Shown here: positions 19,387 through 28,558 of the stretch, one piece after another
How positions within the stretch are numbered: the stretch's first letter is position 1
Layout of the letters: every line of letters starts with the position of its first letter
DNA from: Paracoccus sp. M683
GTDB lineage: Bacteria > Pseudomonadota > Alphaproteobacteria > Rhodobacterales > Rhodobacteraceae
Reading direction: 5' to 3'
Length of the DNA stretch: 64,000 bases
Assembly: GCF_007096355.1 (NCBI RefSeq)
Contig: NZ_VKDF01000001.1
Location: forward strand, 524,871 to 588,870
The notes under the pieces: generated by a model
What the model saw: the letters and a program-made list of their open reading frames with translations, nothing else
Database searches by the model: none
What the model was told of the DNA's origin: nothing
Made by a program: the position numbers and the translations under genes

Positions 19387-20082
19387 ATGACCACAGCCAA
19401 GCCCGACCGTCACCACAGCGAACATGTCGTTGCGGTCCGTTACCAGCAATTGTCGGCCGAGGTGCGCGCCCTGCAACGGCAATGCTATGTCCTGGCCACG
19501 CTGCGCCTGCGCGAAGCCGTGGCCGCGAATGGCGGCACCGGGGAAGGTTTGGCGATCATCACCGACGTCGATGAGACGGTGATCGACAATTCCGCCGTCA
19601 TGGCGCATGCGGCCATGGCCGGGGCCAAGCCCGACGGCATCGACACCTGGAAACTGTGGGAGCTTTACGGCAAGCCTCACCTGATCCCCGGCGCCATCGA
19701 GTTCCTGCGCCTGACCGACGAACTGGGCGTCCAGATCTTCTATGTCTCGGACCGCTTTATCGAAAACAAGGCCTATACCATGGCGACGCTGGAGGAGCTG
19801 GGCTTGCCGCAAGCCACCCCCGACCGCGTCCGCCTGATCGGCCCCCCCAAGGTCGAGCGCCGCGCCCTGATCGAGCGTGACTATCGCATCATCCTGCTGC
19901 TGGGCGATACGATGCACGACTTCCACGGCGATTTCGCGGGCGCCACGTTGGACGAACAATACGAACGCTCGGATGCCCATGCCGCACATTTCGGCCATGA
20001 CTGGATCGTCTTTCCCAATGCCGCCCACGGCACCTGGATGGAGGCCGATCTGCGCCCCTGGGACGCCCCCGCCCAGGACTGA
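19387..20082 (+). CDS. HAD-superfamily acid phosphatase (class B/e(P4)-like)
   Basis: 231 residues. The catalytic HAD motif I is 'ITDVDETVIDNS' (about residues 58-69), with 'FYVSDRF' (motif II) and 'LLLGDTMHDFHGDF' (motif IV). This arrangement matches the HAD acid phosphatase family that includes lipoprotein e(P4) 5'-nucleotidases. Unlike e(P4) there is no signal peptide or lipobox; the N terminus is hydrophilic (MTTAKPDRHHSEH), so it should be cytoplasmic. The stop lies 9 bases from the convergent bluB. Confidence 0.85.
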   Translation: MTTAKPDRHHSEHVVAVRYQQLSAEVRALQRQCYVLATLRLREAVAANGGTGEGLAIITDVDETVIDNSAVMAHAAMAGAKPDGIDTWKLWELYGKPHLIPGAIEFLRLTDELGVQIFYVSDRFIENKAYTMATLEELGLPQATPDRVRLIGPPKVERRALIERDYRIILLLGDTMHDFHGDFAGATLDEQYERSDAHAAHFGHDWIVFPNAAHGTWMEADLRPWDAPAQD

Positions 20083-20091
20083 GGCGAAAGG

Positions 20092-20790
<699 letters not shown>

Positions 20791-21189
20791 CTAGTCATCG
20801 TCATTGTCCTTGACGGGCCGCGACTTGCCGTTTTCATCCAGTGCGACAAAGGTGAAGGTCGCCTCGGTCACCATCTGGCTGCGTTCGCTTTCGCGCTGGC
20901 GACGCCAGGCCTCGACATGGATCTGCATCGAGCTGCGGCCAAGCCTGGTCAGTTCGGCGAACAGCGATACCTCGTCACCCACCTTGACGGGGCGGTGGAA
21001 TTTCATGCCCTCGACCGCAATGGTGGCGCTGCGGCCATGGGCGGTCAGTGACGCGATGCTGCCGGCGGCAAGGTCCATCTGGCTCATCAGCCAGCCACCG
21101 AAGATGTCGCCCGCCGGGTTGGTATCGGCGGGCATGGCGATGGTGCGGATGGTGGGCGCACAATCGGGCATGTGATCATCGTCATCGGT
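20791..21189 (-). CDS. Acyl-CoA thioesterase, YciA-type hotdog protein
   Basis: About 133 residues forming a single hotdog domain. The active-site helix reads 'NPAGDIFGGWLMSQMDLAAG', the YciA/acyl-CoA hydrolase pattern, followed by 'HGRSATIAVEGMKFHRPVKVGDEVSLF'. It would hydrolyse acyl-CoA esters in the cytoplasm; chain-length preference is unknown. The ATG (frame start at 21192) overlaps the stop of the ornithine cyclodeaminase-like gene as ATGA, so the two are translationally coupled. Confidence 0.88.
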   Translation of the reverse strand, partial: TDDDDHMPDCAPTIRTIAMPADTNPAGDIFGGWLMSQMDLAAGSIASLTAHGRSATIAVEGMKFHRPVKVGDEVSLFAELTRLGRSSMQIHVEAWRRQRESERSQMVTEATFTFVALDENGKSRPVKDNDDD

Positions 21190-22109
21190 CATGCTGGTGC
21201 TTTCTGGCTGGCATCCAGGATATAGCGGGCGGTCATCAGGTCCAGATGCGCCCCACCGCCATTCTTGGCGATGGTGATCTCGTCATCGCTGGTCCGGGCG
21301 TAACGGCCCGTGGGCAGGTCATAGAAATCGGCGATGATATGGCTTTCGGTGATCGCGCCGCTGTCCAGCGGGATCTGGATTTCGCCGATATGGCCGATGG
21401 TGGTCTTGCGGCTGTCCACGAACAGGCGCGCACGTTGCAGGGCGGCATCGTCAACTTCGCGCATATCGGGGCGATAGGCGCCGATCAGATCCAGATGGGT
21501 GCCAGGCGACAGCCATTGGCCGCGAATCAGCGGCTCGCGGGTCATGGTGGTGGTGGCGATGATCTCGGCCGCCGCGACGGCGTCTGGCAGATCCTCGGCC
21601 ACCGCGGTGCCAAACTGCAAGGCCAGTTCCTCGGCCGGGCCGGGGCTGCGGTTCCAGACCGTCACCTGAGCATCGGGGATCATCGCGCGATAGGCCGCGA
21701 TCACCGACCCGGCCACCTTGCCCGCGCCCACGATCAGCACCCGCCGCGCATCCTTGCGTGCCAGCCGCCGGGCCGACAGCAGACTGTCGCCGGCCGTCTT
21801 CCATTTCGTCACCAGATGAAAATCGACGATCGCCGCCAGCTGCCCCGTCAGGTCGTCGAACAGGTTCACCGCGCCGTTGATCGCAGGCAGGCCGCGCCCC
21901 GGATTGCCGGCAAAGATCGTGGCGGGCTTGACCGCCAGCCCCAGCCCGTCGATCCATGCCGAGCGGGTCAGCAGCGTATCGTCGCGGCGATAAAGAAAGC
22001 TGTCCGCGATCTCGGCCCTGGGCAGCGCATGCCCCGCAGCAATAGCATCGGTCAGCGCGATCCAGTCCAGCCGCGCCTCGGCCTCTGGGCCTATGATCTG
22101 CGGTTTCAT
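21189..22109 (-). CDS. Ornithine cyclodeaminase/mu-crystallin family protein
   Basis: 306 residues from the ATG at 22109, which follows GAGGAGG at a spacing of 4 (a GTG one codon upstream is too close). Rossmann motif 'VLIVGAGKVAGSVIAAY' near residue 120, with 'VWNRSP' as the dinucleotide-binding turn, and 'IATTTMTREPLI' and 'HLDLIGAYRPDMREVD' as in the ornithine cyclodeaminase and ketimine reductase group. The actual substrate may be ornithine, another amino acid or a cyclic ketimine. Confidence 0.85.
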   Translation of the reverse strand: MKPQIIGPEAEARLDWIALTDAIAAGHALPRAEIADSFLYRRDDTLLTRSAWIDGLGLAVKPATIFAGNPGRGLPAINGAVNLFDDLTGQLAAIVDFHLVTKWKTAGDSLLSARRLARKDARRVLIVGAGKVAGSVIAAYRAMIPDAQVTVWNRSPGPAEELALQFGTAVAEDLPDAVAAAEIIATTTMTREPLIRGQWLSPGTHLDLIGAYRPDMREVDDAALQRARLFVDSRKTTIGHIGEIQIPLDSGAITESHIIADFYDLPTGRYARTSDDEITIAKNGGGAHLDLMTARYILDASQKAPA

Positions 22110-22172
22110 CACGCCTCCTCACCTGCTTGCAGCGCCAGCCTAGCCGTGGCAGGGGCGGTGAACAAGGTGGCG

Positions 22173-24458
22173 TTAGCCACGGTCGGGCAGGCTGTCGGAC
22201 AGCATGGCATCCATGGCCGCGACAAAGGCCATGACAGCGGGCGAGGGCGGCACCTCGCGCACGGGTTCGGGCGTGGCAGTGCCAACCGGGGCCGAGGTCA
22301 TCTTGCGATCTGCCCAGCCCTTCAACTGGCCGATGGAATAGCCGTTCAGGAAGGGGTTGGCATTGACCACGGCGGCACCCATGACCTGCAAGACGCTGGC
22401 CTCATCCGCCGATGACAGCGCGCGATGGGCGCCCTCGGGGCCAAGAAAATGCGCCAGATACAGGCGCCCGGCGGTGATCTGGTGGCCACGGGCGCGCAGA
22501 TAGGCCTCGTTCTCTTGCGCCAGATGTTTGACCATCTCGCGCGACAGATCGGGGTTGAACCGCAGCGCCAGTTGATCGGCGCGCGACATGCTGACGGCCA
22601 GATCCGGGCGATAGCTGCGCATCATCCGCAGCCAGGTCGATTCGATGAACTGCCCCAGCCCCGAGGCCGTCGACAGCGGGTTTCTGGCATTGGGGTTGCC
22701 GGCGCTTTCCACCCGGATGATGCGGCCGATCAGCATCTCGACCGCGTCCGAGGCCAGCACCGTCTGCCCACCCGTGAAGAATGGCATCGGGTTGATCGCC
22801 TCGCCGCCCCGGAAGGCCTGGAAGAACAGCCCGTCCTCGCCGCCCTGCGGCTGGCCGACGCGGCCAAGCGCACCGCCCGAGGGCACCTGTGCCCCCTGCG
22901 CCAGCCCCTCGGCCAGCGCCGACAGCCCGGAATAGCGTGTCGACAAGCCGCCACCGTGATCCAGAACCAGATTGAAGCCCGCCGCCGGATCCCCTTCGAT
23001 GCTGCGCAACTGGCCGGCGGCGGCGGCGATGACGGGCGCGCCACGGGCGGCGGCGAACTCGATCCCCGGCAGGGTTCCGGCACCCTTCTGGCCGGCCATT
23101 TCCGCGCCGAACTTGCGGCGGATCGTGCCGGTGACCGGCAGCGTCATCACCATCCCGCCGCCGCCAGCCTGCACCACCCGCGCGCCCGGCGCATGGCAGC
23201 GGAAGCCCTGCCCGTCCTCGCGCGGGACGACATAGCAGGGCTTGGCCCCGGAAGGGCCGTCGACGCCCGCGAACAGCACCTGCCCCGCCAGCCCGCCGCC
23301 CGCGCCATGATCGCGCGCATAGATCAGCGTCAGCCGGTCGCCCGGATCGGCATAGCCGCCCAGATCATGCACCTGCGCCATCATCGCAATGATTTCGCCC
23401 ACGATCTCGGTCGGGACCTCGGCGCGGATCGCGGCGGAATAGATCACGTCGAGCAACCGATATTGCAGACCCTCGCCGGGCTGCTCGGCCTCGCCCTGGG
23501 CCAGCGCCATGATATCATCGTCGATCCAGGGATCGGCCGCCGCGATCATCTGATCGGCGCCGCTGCGCGCGACGGTCCCCTGCCAGCCCTGCCCGCCATA
23601 AAGCGACAGCTGCATCATCCGCGGATCATCGGCCAGGGGCGCATAACGGATCGCCACGACAGATCCCTGCGGCAAAGGCTTGTCGACCGGCAGGGTCGCC
23701 GCCGCGCCAGACAGGATCGTGTCGATTTCCGAGGGCTGAAAGCCATTGTCGCGCAGCAGGTCCTGCAACGAGGTTTCCAGCGCAAGATCAAGGATCAGTT
23801 CCTGTGACAGCGGCAGGCGTTCGGCCTCGGGTCGCAGAAAAACCGTATTGGCGGCCATGCGGGCCGGGGTCTTTTCCGCCTCGGTCATGGTCAGCGGGTC
23901 GATCGGTGCGGGTGCCCGCCGTTGTTCGTCAAGCATCTGAAGGGACCGCGTGCGCTGAGATTGAAACAGCGCGAAATCCTCGGGGCTGCTGGGCAGCGCT
24001 GTCATCAGCCGCCTTTCGCGCACATGCAGGGTTTCGTTGACCAGCAGCAGCCGGTCAGGTGCGGGCAGCCCGACGCGGCCGACATCCAGCGTGGGCGGAC
24101 CGGGCAATGGCCGGGTGGTGCGACTGGCCGGGCCATCCTCGGCCAGCCGCAGGATCAGCGGATCGCCGGGCAGATCGGTGAAGGTATCGGCGCGCACCAC
24201 CGGCGCGACATCGAACTGATCGGCGACCTGCACCATCTGCGCCTCGTCGCCGGTCGCGACGGCACCCGCGCCACCGCCACCAGCCACCACATAGCCGGGA
24301 TCAGCCGGCCCGGATGCGCGATCGGGCCAGAACATCCAGCCCAGCCCGCCGACCAGAAACAGCCCGACCAGCGCCACCCCGCCGCGAATGGCGCGAGTGC
24401 GGTTACGACGACGGCGGGCGCTGCGCCGATGGCTTTGAAAGGCGGGATCAACCTGCAT
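22173..24458 (-). CDS. Degenerate LytM (M23) domain fused to an SLT lytic transglycosylase
   Basis: 761 residues. A basic cytosolic tail and one membrane helix (about residues 25-45) anchor it; a long linker and a MepM-like N-terminal region lead to a LytM-like domain at about 445-545. Its zinc ligands are gone: the HxxxD site reads 'TLPGIEFAAARG' and the HxH site reads 'RYSGLS'. A C-terminal lytic-transglycosylase domain (about 575-700) keeps the catalytic Glu in 'IRVESAGNPNA' and the 'SGLGQFIESTW' motif. It thus probably binds or regulates with one part and cuts glycan strands with the other, in the periplasm. It follows the caspase-like gene by 12 bases and belongs to the T6SS/Tol-like neighbourhood. 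Confidence 0.8.
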   Translation of the reverse strand: MQVDPAFQSHRRSARRRRNRTRAIRGGVALVGLFLVGGLGWMFWPDRASGPADPGYVVAGGGGAGAVATGDEAQMVQVADQFDVAPVVRADTFTDLPGDPLILRLAEDGPASRTTRPLPGPPTLDVGRVGLPAPDRLLLVNETLHVRERRLMTALPSSPEDFALFQSQRTRSLQMLDEQRRAPAPIDPLTMTEAEKTPARMAANTVFLRPEAERLPLSQELILDLALETSLQDLLRDNGFQPSEIDTILSGAAATLPVDKPLPQGSVVAIRYAPLADDPRMMQLSLYGGQGWQGTVARSGADQMIAAADPWIDDDIMALAQGEAEQPGEGLQYRLLDVIYSAAIRAEVPTEIVGEIIAMMAQVHDLGGYADPGDRLTLIYARDHGAGGGLAGQVLFAGVDGPSGAKPCYVVPREDGQGFRCHAPGARVVQAGGGGMVMTLPVTGTIRRKFGAEMAGQKGAGTLPGIEFAAARGAPVIAAAAGQLRSIEGDPAAGFNLVLDHGGGLSTRYSGLSALAEGLAQGAQVPSGGALGRVGQPQGGEDGLFFQAFRGGEAINPMPFFTGGQTVLASDAVEMLIGRIIRVESAGNPNARNPLSTASGLGQFIESTWLRMMRSYRPDLAVSMSRADQLALRFNPDLSREMVKHLAQENEAYLRARGHQITAGRLYLAHFLGPEGAHRALSSADEASVLQVMGAAVVNANPFLNGYSIGQLKGWADRKMTSAPVGTATPEPVREVPPSPAVMAFVAAMDAMLSDSLPDRG

Positions 24459-24470
24459 CACGCGGACAGC

Positions 24471-25883
24471 CTAGCGGAAGATCCCGGCGCCCAGTGCACT
24501 GGGGTCCAGCCCCCCACCGGAAGCCGCAGCCGGCGGCGGCGGGGCCGGCGGCGCGGGTCGGGCCGGCTGTTGTGGCTGACGCGGCGTGCTGGGCCGGGGT
24601 CTTTCACGCTGCGGGGCAACCACGGGGTTGCGCGCGGCCGGCTGCACCACCGGATCGGGGCAGCGCACATCGTCGCGCAACGCTATCTGCCGGAACAGGG
24701 TGATGTCCGCCTCGCGCGAGGAAGCGCTGCCGCCCGCCTGCTGGAAATAGCGGTCAACCGCCTGACGCGATCCATTGCCCCACAACCCGTCGACCTGCGA
24801 CTTGTAGCAGTTCATCCGTTGCAGTTCGGTCTGGATCGCACCGGCCATCTGATCAGCCGGCGGATCAAAGGCGCCGCTTTCCAGCAGGCTGGCGAAAAGC
24901 TGTGGATCCTGTTCACGGATGCGGCGGCGTTCCTCGAAATCGGTGCCAACGGCGGTGCCTTGCAGGCTGTCGTCACCGGCTGCCGGCGCATCCTCGGTCA
25001 CCCGCTCGCCCACGATGATCGAGGGCTCAGGCAGCCCCGCCTGCGTCGGGCGTGCCTGACGATCGCCCCCCAATGGCTCGACATTCGCCGCCACGGGCAG
25101 GATCTGCACCCCGCCGGCACCAACCACCCGACCCGCAGCCGAGGTCGGACCGGGCCGCGCCGATGCAACCACGACCGTGGTCGGGTTGATGGGACGCAGG
25201 GGCTGATCCAGGATCAGCGTGCCCCCCGATGATGGGTTGATCGTCGCCGCCTGCGCCTGAAACCCTGCCCATCCCGCACCTGTGACAACCGGCAGGCCCG
25301 CGCCGGCCAGGCTGTCGGATATTTCGCTGCCTGGCTGTTCCAGCGCCGAGAGCAGCACCGTCGTCAGACGCGGCGCGGCGGTGCAGTCATCCACACCACC
25401 CGGCGATCTGGCGATCATCCCGCCACCCGGTGCATCGACCGGAAGCAGCGCCGATTCGCCGTTTTGCGCGGCGTCGTCAGCGGGGGAGGGCGTAACCGGG
25501 CAGGATTCCGCCAAAAGCATAGCCTGCGCCTTGGCGGGATAACGCCCAGCCAGTTCGGCCAGATCGACCGGACCAGATGACAAGACCGCCATCTGTCGCC
25601 CGTCCTGCTGGACCAGATCGGCCGAAAGATAGATCAGCATCACATCGGGGGCCTCGACCGGCGCATCGGGCAGACCCGACGGGTTTTCCAGCCGCCGCAC
25701 ATCGAACCCCGCCGCCAGCAAGGCACGAGACACCGCCAGGGCATCGCGGCCGGGTTGGCCTGCCTCTTGCGCGGGGGCGCGATCGGCGATCACCAGCGCC
25801 TGCCGTGTCTCGGCCAGCACCGGCGAGGCCAGCAGGACGGTCGCACCGGCCTGCAAGATCATCCGCCCCAAGGTTTCGCGCAT
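24471..25883 (-). CDS. Secreted caspase-fold pseudo-protease with peptidoglycan-binding domain
   Basis: 470 residues from MRETLGRM (a longer frame back to 25997 adds a non-signal extension). Signal peptide to about residue 24. Residues 25-135 follow caspase-like proteins ('RQALVIADRAP', 'DALAVSRALLAAGFDVRRLEN'), but the YSGHG motif is 'IYLSADLVQQDG': Asp89 replaces the catalytic His. A Cys (128) remains in 'LAESC' where 'LDAC' is usual. Residues about 345-410 look like a peptidoglycan-binding domain ('IQTELQRMNCYKSQVDGLWGNGSRQAV'). The end is a Pro-rich tail. Lies between the DUF1036 gene and the transglycosylase gene on the same strand, so probably co-expressed. Enzymatic activity is doubtful. 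Confidence 0.75.
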   Translation of the reverse strand: MRETLGRMILQAGATVLLASPVLAETRQALVIADRAPAQEAGQPGRDALAVSRALLAAGFDVRRLENPSGLPDAPVEAPDVMLIYLSADLVQQDGRQMAVLSSGPVDLAELAGRYPAKAQAMLLAESCPVTPSPADDAAQNGESALLPVDAPGGGMIARSPGGVDDCTAAPRLTTVLLSALEQPGSEISDSLAGAGLPVVTGAGWAGFQAQAATINPSSGGTLILDQPLRPINPTTVVVASARPGPTSAAGRVVGAGGVQILPVAANVEPLGGDRQARPTQAGLPEPSIIVGERVTEDAPAAGDDSLQGTAVGTDFEERRRIREQDPQLFASLLESGAFDPPADQMAGAIQTELQRMNCYKSQVDGLWGNGSRQAVDRYFQQAGGSASSREADITLFRQIALRDDVRCPDPVVQPAARNPVVAPQRERPRPSTPRQPQQPARPAPPAPPPPAAASGGGLDPSALGAGIFR

Positions 25884-25993
25884 CAGTCCTTTCCCCTGTC
25901 CATGCTGATATTTAGTAGCCCAGATCGGCCCGTCAGGCGAGTCCGTCACGCATCCGGCTTGCAATCTTGTGAAGGCCGGCGCCGCCCGTCGCG

Positions 25994-26398
25994 TCATGGC
26001 TGCGGCGCGACAAAAACGGTCCAGTCGCCCTCTTGCCCGGTATCAATTTCGACAAAGCGCGCCTCGATATGACCGCGCAGCAGACAATCCTGTTCGCCCT
26101 CGATCCTGAACCTGCGCGGAGAAACGCACATCGGCACCGATCCGGGCAGGACGGATTTGCCGAAAACATCGGAAGCAAACAGGTAAAGATAGCGTACCGA
26201 AAGGGTGCCCCGGATCAGCGTGGCGCATTGGTTGGGGGCGACGCGCCACCAGCCCTCGGTGCGGAAACCTCGCTCGGTCGGTTGACCAAAGGCAAGGTTC
26301 AGCACGTCAAAACTTTGATTGCAGACCTTGAATTCCGCCCTGGCCGGACCGGCCCAGCAGATCAGCGCAAACAGCAACGGGACAACATGGCGTAACAT
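25994..26398 (-). CDS. DUF1036 secreted protein
   Basis: 134 residues, signal peptide (MLRHVVPLLFALICWAGPARA), then 'EFKVCNQSFDVLNLAFG', 'EGWWRVAPNQCATLI' and 'YLYLFASD', the pattern of DUF1036, a small disulfide-containing periplasmic family. Function unknown. It is first of three minus-strand genes (DUF1036, caspase-like, transglycosylase) and divergent from the Tol-like operon across a 147-base gap. ATG 26398 preferred over the TTG one codon before. Confidence 0.82.
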   Translation of the reverse strand: MLRHVVPLLFALICWAGPARAEFKVCNQSFDVLNLAFGQPTERGFRTEGWWRVAPNQCATLIRGTLSVRYLYLFASDVFGKSVLPGSVPMCVSPRRFRIEGEQDCLLRGHIEARFVEIDTGQEGDWTVFVAPQP

Positions 26399-26545
26399 CA
26401 AGCCCTTTCAACCGCTTCGCCGCCGAATAGGCAAGCCACGGCATCACCTTGCAGTGCAATCAATCTTTATCGGCGCAGCCCCTCATCATCACGCAAAAAA
26501 CTGTGCTATGGATCAACGAATCAAAAACATAACGAGAGGTTCACT

Positions 26546-27025
26546 GTGCTTGCCTTCAGCCCCAGTAAGACGGCAATTCTTCTTCCGGCTCTGGTCCTGT
26601 CGGGGGCTTTGGCCCTGCCCCTTGTCACCCATGCGCAAGAGACTGCCCCAGCCCAGCCCGAAGGCCAGATCGTGCTAGAGTTGAATAACGCGACCGATAC
26701 CGAAGGCGGGGCCTGCCGGATGACATTCGTGGCCACCAATGGCAGCCCTGACAGCTTTGCACAGACGGGCTGGCAGGTCGGGATCTTTGACGGGCAGGGC
26801 ATTGTCCGGTCAATCCTGGCGCTGGAATTTGGTGCCCTGCCGGCCAGCAAGACCAAGATCGTGCTGTTCGACCTGCCTGGCCGGGGTTGCGCGGATATTT
26901 CGCGCGTGGTTGTCAATGACGTAACCTTGTGCCAACCCGAGGGCAGCGCTCAGGGCGAGTTGGCCTCGACCTGCCTTGATGCGTTGGCCACCAGGTCGCG
27001 TGCAAATATCGAGTTCGGCATCTGA
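26546..27025 (+). CDS. Secreted protein of unknown function, first gene of the Tol-like operon
   Basis: 159 residues, GTG start supported by GAGAGG 7-8 bases upstream. Signal peptide with a long hydrophobic core, cleavage likely near 'THAQE'. The mature part is beta-rich with four cysteines ('GGACRMTF', 'GRGCADISRV', 'VTLCQPEG', 'STCLDAL'), suggesting two disulfides in an Ig-like periplasmic fold. I do not recognise a named family, but similar proteins occur before tolQ-like genes in Rhodobacterales as far as I recall. Four bases separate it from the tolQ-like gene. Confidence 0.75.
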   Translation: MLAFSPSKTAILLPALVLSGALALPLVTHAQETAPAQPEGQIVLELNNATDTEGGACRMTFVATNGSPDSFAQTGWQVGIFDGQGIVRSILALEFGALPASKTKIVLFDLPGRGCADISRVVVNDVTLCQPEGSAQGELASTCLDALATRSRANIEFGI

Positions 27026-27029
27026 TTTC

Positions 27030-27674
27030 ATGAATTCTTCGACTCTCAGCCTTGGTCTTCCCGCTGCGACGGTGGCGGTATTCGTGGCACTCGGCATCCT
27101 TTCGGTGCTTGCCCTGACCGTAACGATCTTCAAGATCCTGCAATTCCGCCGTATGGGTGTGGGCCAAAGCAGCCTGGCCGATCAGGTCCTGGACGACTGG
27201 CTGAATGGCCGCCCGGACGAGGCGATGCGCAAGGCAGGCAAGGGCGAGGGCGTTCTGGCCCGCGTCCTGCAAGCCGTGATGTCAGGGCTGCGCGCGCGGC
27301 CCAACGATCCCAGCTATGCAGAAGAACTTGGCCGTCAGTCTGCGCTGGTCGAACTGGCAACCCTGGCCGCGCGGATGCGCCTGCTGGAATCAGTTGTGCA
27401 GGCGGCGCCCATGCTGGGGCTGCTGGGCACGGTGATCGGCATGATCGACGCCTTTTCGGCGCTGTCACAAAGCACCGGCGCGGTCGATCCGGCGCAGCTG
27501 GCCGGCGGTATCTGGACCGCCCTGACCACCACCGCCATTGGCCTGGCCATCGCGCTGGCCACCTATTTCGTAGCCAATTGGCTGGAATCCCGCATTGATT
27601 CGGAACGCCAGGATATCGAGATGGTGATCTCGGCCGCGATTCACGGCCGGGTTTCGGGCGGCGGGCGGCGTTGA
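27030..27674 (+). CDS. MotA/TolQ/ExbB-family proton channel protein
   Basis: 214 residues with three membrane helices: about 10-35, 125-150 and 170-192. The helix-2 core 'AAPMLGLLGTVIGMIDAFSAL' is the family signature, and 'IWTALTTTAIGLAIALATYFVANWLE' is helix 3. Such proteins form the pentameric channel around an ExbD/TolR dimer and use proton flow to move it. Start at 27030 is just after the stop of the secreted-protein gene. The two ExbD-like genes and the TonB-like gene follow immediately, so this is one energised complex. Confidence 0.9.
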   Translation: MNSSTLSLGLPAATVAVFVALGILSVLALTVTIFKILQFRRMGVGQSSLADQVLDDWLNGRPDEAMRKAGKGEGVLARVLQAVMSGLRARPNDPSYAEELGRQSALVELATLAARMRLLESVVQAAPMLGLLGTVIGMIDAFSALSQSTGAVDPAQLAGGIWTALTTTAIGLAIALATYFVANWLESRIDSERQDIEMVISAAIHGRVSGGGRR

Positions 27675-27677
27675 TCC

Positions 27678-28154
27678 ATGGACGGCGCGCATCGCACCCG
27701 CGCAAGGATCCAGTTGCCGCGCCGCCAGCGCCACTATGGATTCGCGCTGACGCCGCTGGCGGATGCGATGTTTCAGCTGCTGGTCTTTTTCATGCTGTCG
27801 GCGAATCTGACGCCCTACTCGCTGCTGAACCTGCGTGCCGGTGCCATCGCCGGCGGCCGGGCGGCCGAGCCGTCGGACAGCGGCGATCCGACCGGCCCGC
27901 AGGCAATGGCACCGGGCGAGACAGCCATCTGGTCGGTCAGCCGCGAATCCATCGTGGCCAGTGGCCAGCGCTTTGGATTTGACGCCCTGCCGCAACTGGC
28001 CCAGGCAATCCGGGGGGCGGGAACGGCGCGGGTGCTGCTGGTGACCCGGCCGGATGCGCAGGTGCAGGGCATCGTCTCGGTTCTTGAGGCATTGGCGGCC
28101 CATGACATCACCGATGTGCAGCTGGCCAGCACCAGCGCGGGTGCCGACAGATGA
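27678..28154 (+). CDS. ExbD/TolR-like protein 1 (with the channel aspartate)
   Basis: 158 residues. One N-terminal membrane helix reads 'LTPLADAMFQLLVFFMLS', with Asp29 in the place of the essential proton-carrying Asp of ExbD/TolR. A periplasmic domain follows ('AQAIRGAGTARVLLVTRPDAQVQGIVSVLEALAAHDITDVQLA'), the usual ExbD fold. It starts 3 bases after the TolQ-like stop and overlaps the second ExbD-like gene by an ATGA. Confidence 0.9.
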   Translation: MDGAHRTRARIQLPRRQRHYGFALTPLADAMFQLLVFFMLSANLTPYSLLNLRAGAIAGGRAAEPSDSGDPTGPQAMAPGETAIWSVSRESIVASGQRFGFDALPQLAQAIRGAGTARVLLVTRPDAQVQGIVSVLEALAAHDITDVQLASTSAGADR

Positions 28155-28558
28155 GCGTTTCGCTGCCTCCACGCCGGCAGGGCGCGCATATCGACACCTC
28201 GCTGGCGATCGTCAATATCGTGCTGCTGCTGATCTTCTTCTTTCTGGTCACCGGTCAGATCACCACCGAGGATACCGGCGATGCGGTCGACCTGCCGATC
28301 AGCCGCGAACTGCCGCTGGATCAGCTGCCCCGGCCGCTGCTGCTGGTCACGGCCGAGGGCGGATGGCTGCTTGACGGGGCCGAGGTCGCGCCCGATCTTC
28401 TAGAGGTCGCGCTGGACAATCTGCCGCAGCCGGTAACGCTGCACCTGCTGCTGGACCGGGCCGCGCCGGCTGACCAGTTGACCACGATATTGCGGCACCC
28501 TGCGCTGGCCGAACGCTCGGTCCGGCTGGTGACGCTGAAGGAAAGGGCGGATCAATGA
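28151..28558 (+). CDS. ExbD/TolR-like protein 2 (channel Asp replaced by Asn)
   Basis: 135 residues. The membrane helix is 'SLAIVNIVLLLIFFFLVTG'; aligned on the ExbD pattern F-I-D-V-M-L-V-L-L, the proton-binding Asp becomes Asn22. The periplasmic half ('LLVTAEGGWLLDGAEVAPDLLEVALDN', 'VRLVTLKE') keeps the ExbD fold. With protein 1 it could give an asymmetric heterodimer inside the channel. Overlaps its neighbours at both ends by ATGA, showing tight coupling. Confidence 0.87.
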   Translation: MSVSLPPRRQGAHIDTSLAIVNIVLLLIFFFLVTGQITTEDTGDAVDLPISRELPLDQLPRPLLLVTAEGGWLLDGAEVAPDLLEVALDNLPQPVTLHLLLDRAAPADQLTTILRHPALAERSVRLVTLKERADQ

